Assembly (NCBI RefSeq): GCF_000974445.1
Contig: NZ_BBOJ01000005.1
Span: forward strand, 410,937-474,936
Reading direction: 5' to 3'
Origin: Lentzea aerocolonigenes
GTDB lineage: Bacteria; Actinomycetota; Actinomycetes; Mycobacteriales; Pseudonocardiaceae
DNA length: 64,000 nt
Below are positions 63,049 through 64,000 of the stretch, one piece after another. A program made the translations under genes and the position numbers. Position 1 is the stretch's first letter, and each line of letters begins with the position of its first letter. Below the pieces are notes generated by a model. It had not been told where the DNA came from. It saw only the letters and a program-made list of their open reading frames with translations, and did not search any database.

Positions 63049-64000
63049 TCACCAACCGAGCTGGACCGCGAGGTTCCGCGCCTGCTCCAGCACACCGGCC
63101 TGCTGCGCACCCGGTTCCGGCAGCGGCACGCCGGGACACGACAGATCACCCGCCGGCGTCACGCGGTCGACGAGGTAGCGCTCGACCACGTCGTTGACGC
63201 ACGGGTTGCCGAACCCGTAGATCCCGTGGTCGCCCTCGTCCTTCACGGTCAGCATCCGCGAGCCCGCGAACCCGGCGTGCGCCCTGCGCGCACCCTCGAT
63301 CGGCGTCGCCGCGTCCCGTTCGGACTGCACCATCAACGTCGGCGCGACACCGATTCCGTTGGGGTGCTTGAGGTTCACGTTCGGCCGGTCCCAGAACGCG
63401 CAGGGGGCCATGATCTGGTAGTACCCCAGCAACGGCCACTTGGCGCCGTCCTGGGCGGCGTCGCGTTCCAGGAACTTCCGGTCACCGCGGAACTTGGTGT
63501 CGTTGCAGAGGATGGTGTTCAGCGTGGCCGTTCGCGCGTCCGGGTAGCTCGCCTGCGCCTTCAGCTGCGCGGGCACCGCACCGGCCAGCTCCGCCAGCTT
63601 CCGCGCGGCGCCGTCGAACGAGTACTTGCTGTACTGGCCCTGGACGAGCACGAAGTCCAGCGTGACCGGGTAGTACGTGCCGTCCGGCAGGGTGACGGGC
63701 TGTTCCGCGAGCTTCTTGCGCGTCCGCTCGTAGCTTTGCCCCACCTCTTCCCCGGTCTTGCCGAGGTGGTAGACGTCGTCGTGCTGGGCGACCCACGGTG
63801 CGAAGTCGACGCGGAACCGGCGTTCGAAGCCCATGCCCCAGTCGCCGAACACCGTCTGCCACGGCGCGGTGAACTCGGTGTTCGAGTCGAGCACGATCTT
63901 GTCGAGCGTCTTGGGGAAGTACGTGGCGTAGTAGGCGCCCATCCAGCTGCCGCCGGAGTAGCCCAGCCAGTCGACCTTCTTGCGCCCCAGCACCTGGCGC
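63049..64000 (-). CDS. TAP-type alpha/beta hydrolase (secreted aminopeptidase-like), partial
   Basis: 317 residues of the C-terminal part; the start lies beyond the window. Nucleophile elbow GYSGGSWMGAYYA, catalytic Asp in MVQSERDAATPIEGARRA, and His in DEGDHGIYGFGNPCVNDVV with the TAP C-terminal domain. This is the tripeptidyl-aminopeptidase family (SlpD/E type), normally exported. Its stop is 4 bases from the response-regulator stop, convergent. Confidence 0.85.
   Translation of the reverse strand, partial: RQVLGRKKVDWLGYSGGSWMGAYYATYFPKTLDKIVLDSNTEFTAPWQTVFGDWGMGFERRFRVDFAPWVAQHDDVYHLGKTGEEVGQSYERTRKKLAEQPVTLPDGTYYPVTLDFVLVQGQYSKYSFDGAARKLAELAGAVPAQLKAQASYPDARTATLNTILCNDTKFRGDRKFLERDAAQDGAKWPLLGYYQIMAPCAFWDRPNVNLKHPNGIGVAPTLMVQSERDAATPIEGARRAHAGFAGSRMLTVKDEGDHGIYGFGNPCVNDVVERYLVDRVTPAGDLSCPGVPLPEPGAQQAGVLEQARNLAVQLGW

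Overview
The window is high-GC DNA from an actinobacterium of the Pseudonocardiales, probably Pseudonocardiaceae (Lentzea, Saccharothrix or Actinosynnema type). The evidence is GTG-rich starts, many apparently leaderless genes, an ESX/type VII substrate operon with EspG and DUF3558, a DUF397 protein, NucS in place of MutSL, an Asp117-type MurA, and a gene order that matches the M. tuberculosis Rv1301-Rv1323 stretch: sua5, wecA/rfe, atpI-B-E-F-H-A-G-D-C, DUF2550, pduO, murA, nucS, methylmalonyl-CoA epimerase, fadA4. That backbone is here spread over about 47 kb by lineage-specific insertions.

Region by region. (1) 1-4.1 kb: a membrane protein and a truncated neighbour that share a short Gly-rich motif, a Thr-rich anchored exoprotein, and a two-gene unit of a membrane protein and a TIR protein. 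(2) 4.2-9.9 kb: an eight-gene, tightly overlapping minus-strand operon of type VII secretion substrates and helpers (WXG/PPE-like, EspC-like, EspG, YbaB, DUF3558 lipoprotein) without core secretion genes. (3) 9.9-11.8 kb: a small DUF397 cluster and an anchored exoprotein. (4) 11.9-21.1 kb: sua5, wecA and the ATP synthase operon as far as atpD, closed by a strong terminator. (5) 21.2-27.3 kb: an insertion that separates atpD from atpC. It holds a heterodimeric ABC exporter whose second gene is split by an IS630-type element with an intact TA duplication, and a SigE-type sigma factor with an anchored partner. (6) 27.4-38 kb: atpC, DUF2550, pduO, murA, the B12-dependent mutase meaA, enoyl-CoA hydratase, three regulators, nudix, nucS and a duplicated zinc-ribbon protein. 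(7) 38-47.5 kb: a membrane protein, a sodium/solute symporter, a DUF3558 lipoprotein, aldehyde dehydrogenase, an iron-siderophore binding protein with an IdeR-type box, and dhaKLM. (8) 48-60.7 kb: a double 3-hydroxyacyl-CoA dehydrogenase, an ECF41 sigma factor, a DivIVA-like coiled coil, crotonyl-CoA carboxylase/reductase, a TetR regulator, epimerase, thiolase and the MeaB chaperone. (9) 60.9-64 kb: a DevS/DevR-like two-component system and a truncated TAP-type hydrolase.

Functionally, the window carries most of the first half of an ethylmalonyl-CoA route, scattered over 30 kb: thiolase, 3-hydroxybutyryl-CoA dehydrogenase, enoyl-CoA hydratase, Ccr, epimerase, ethylmalonyl-CoA mutase, its chaperone MeaB and the cobalamin adenosyltransferase. 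Five of the promoter regions (meaA, ccr, the dehydrogenase, the thiolase/epimerase pair and the aldehyde dehydrogenase) carry the same 12-base dyad of form TAC(T/C)(C/G)NN..GTA. This suggests an undescribed local regulon; the TetR gene beside ccr is a candidate regulator. Other notable signals are an amyloid-motif-like pair at the left edge, a recurrent 24-base-arm hairpin terminator, convergent genes sharing a CTAG double stop, and widespread -10 boxes 6-7 nt before start codons.
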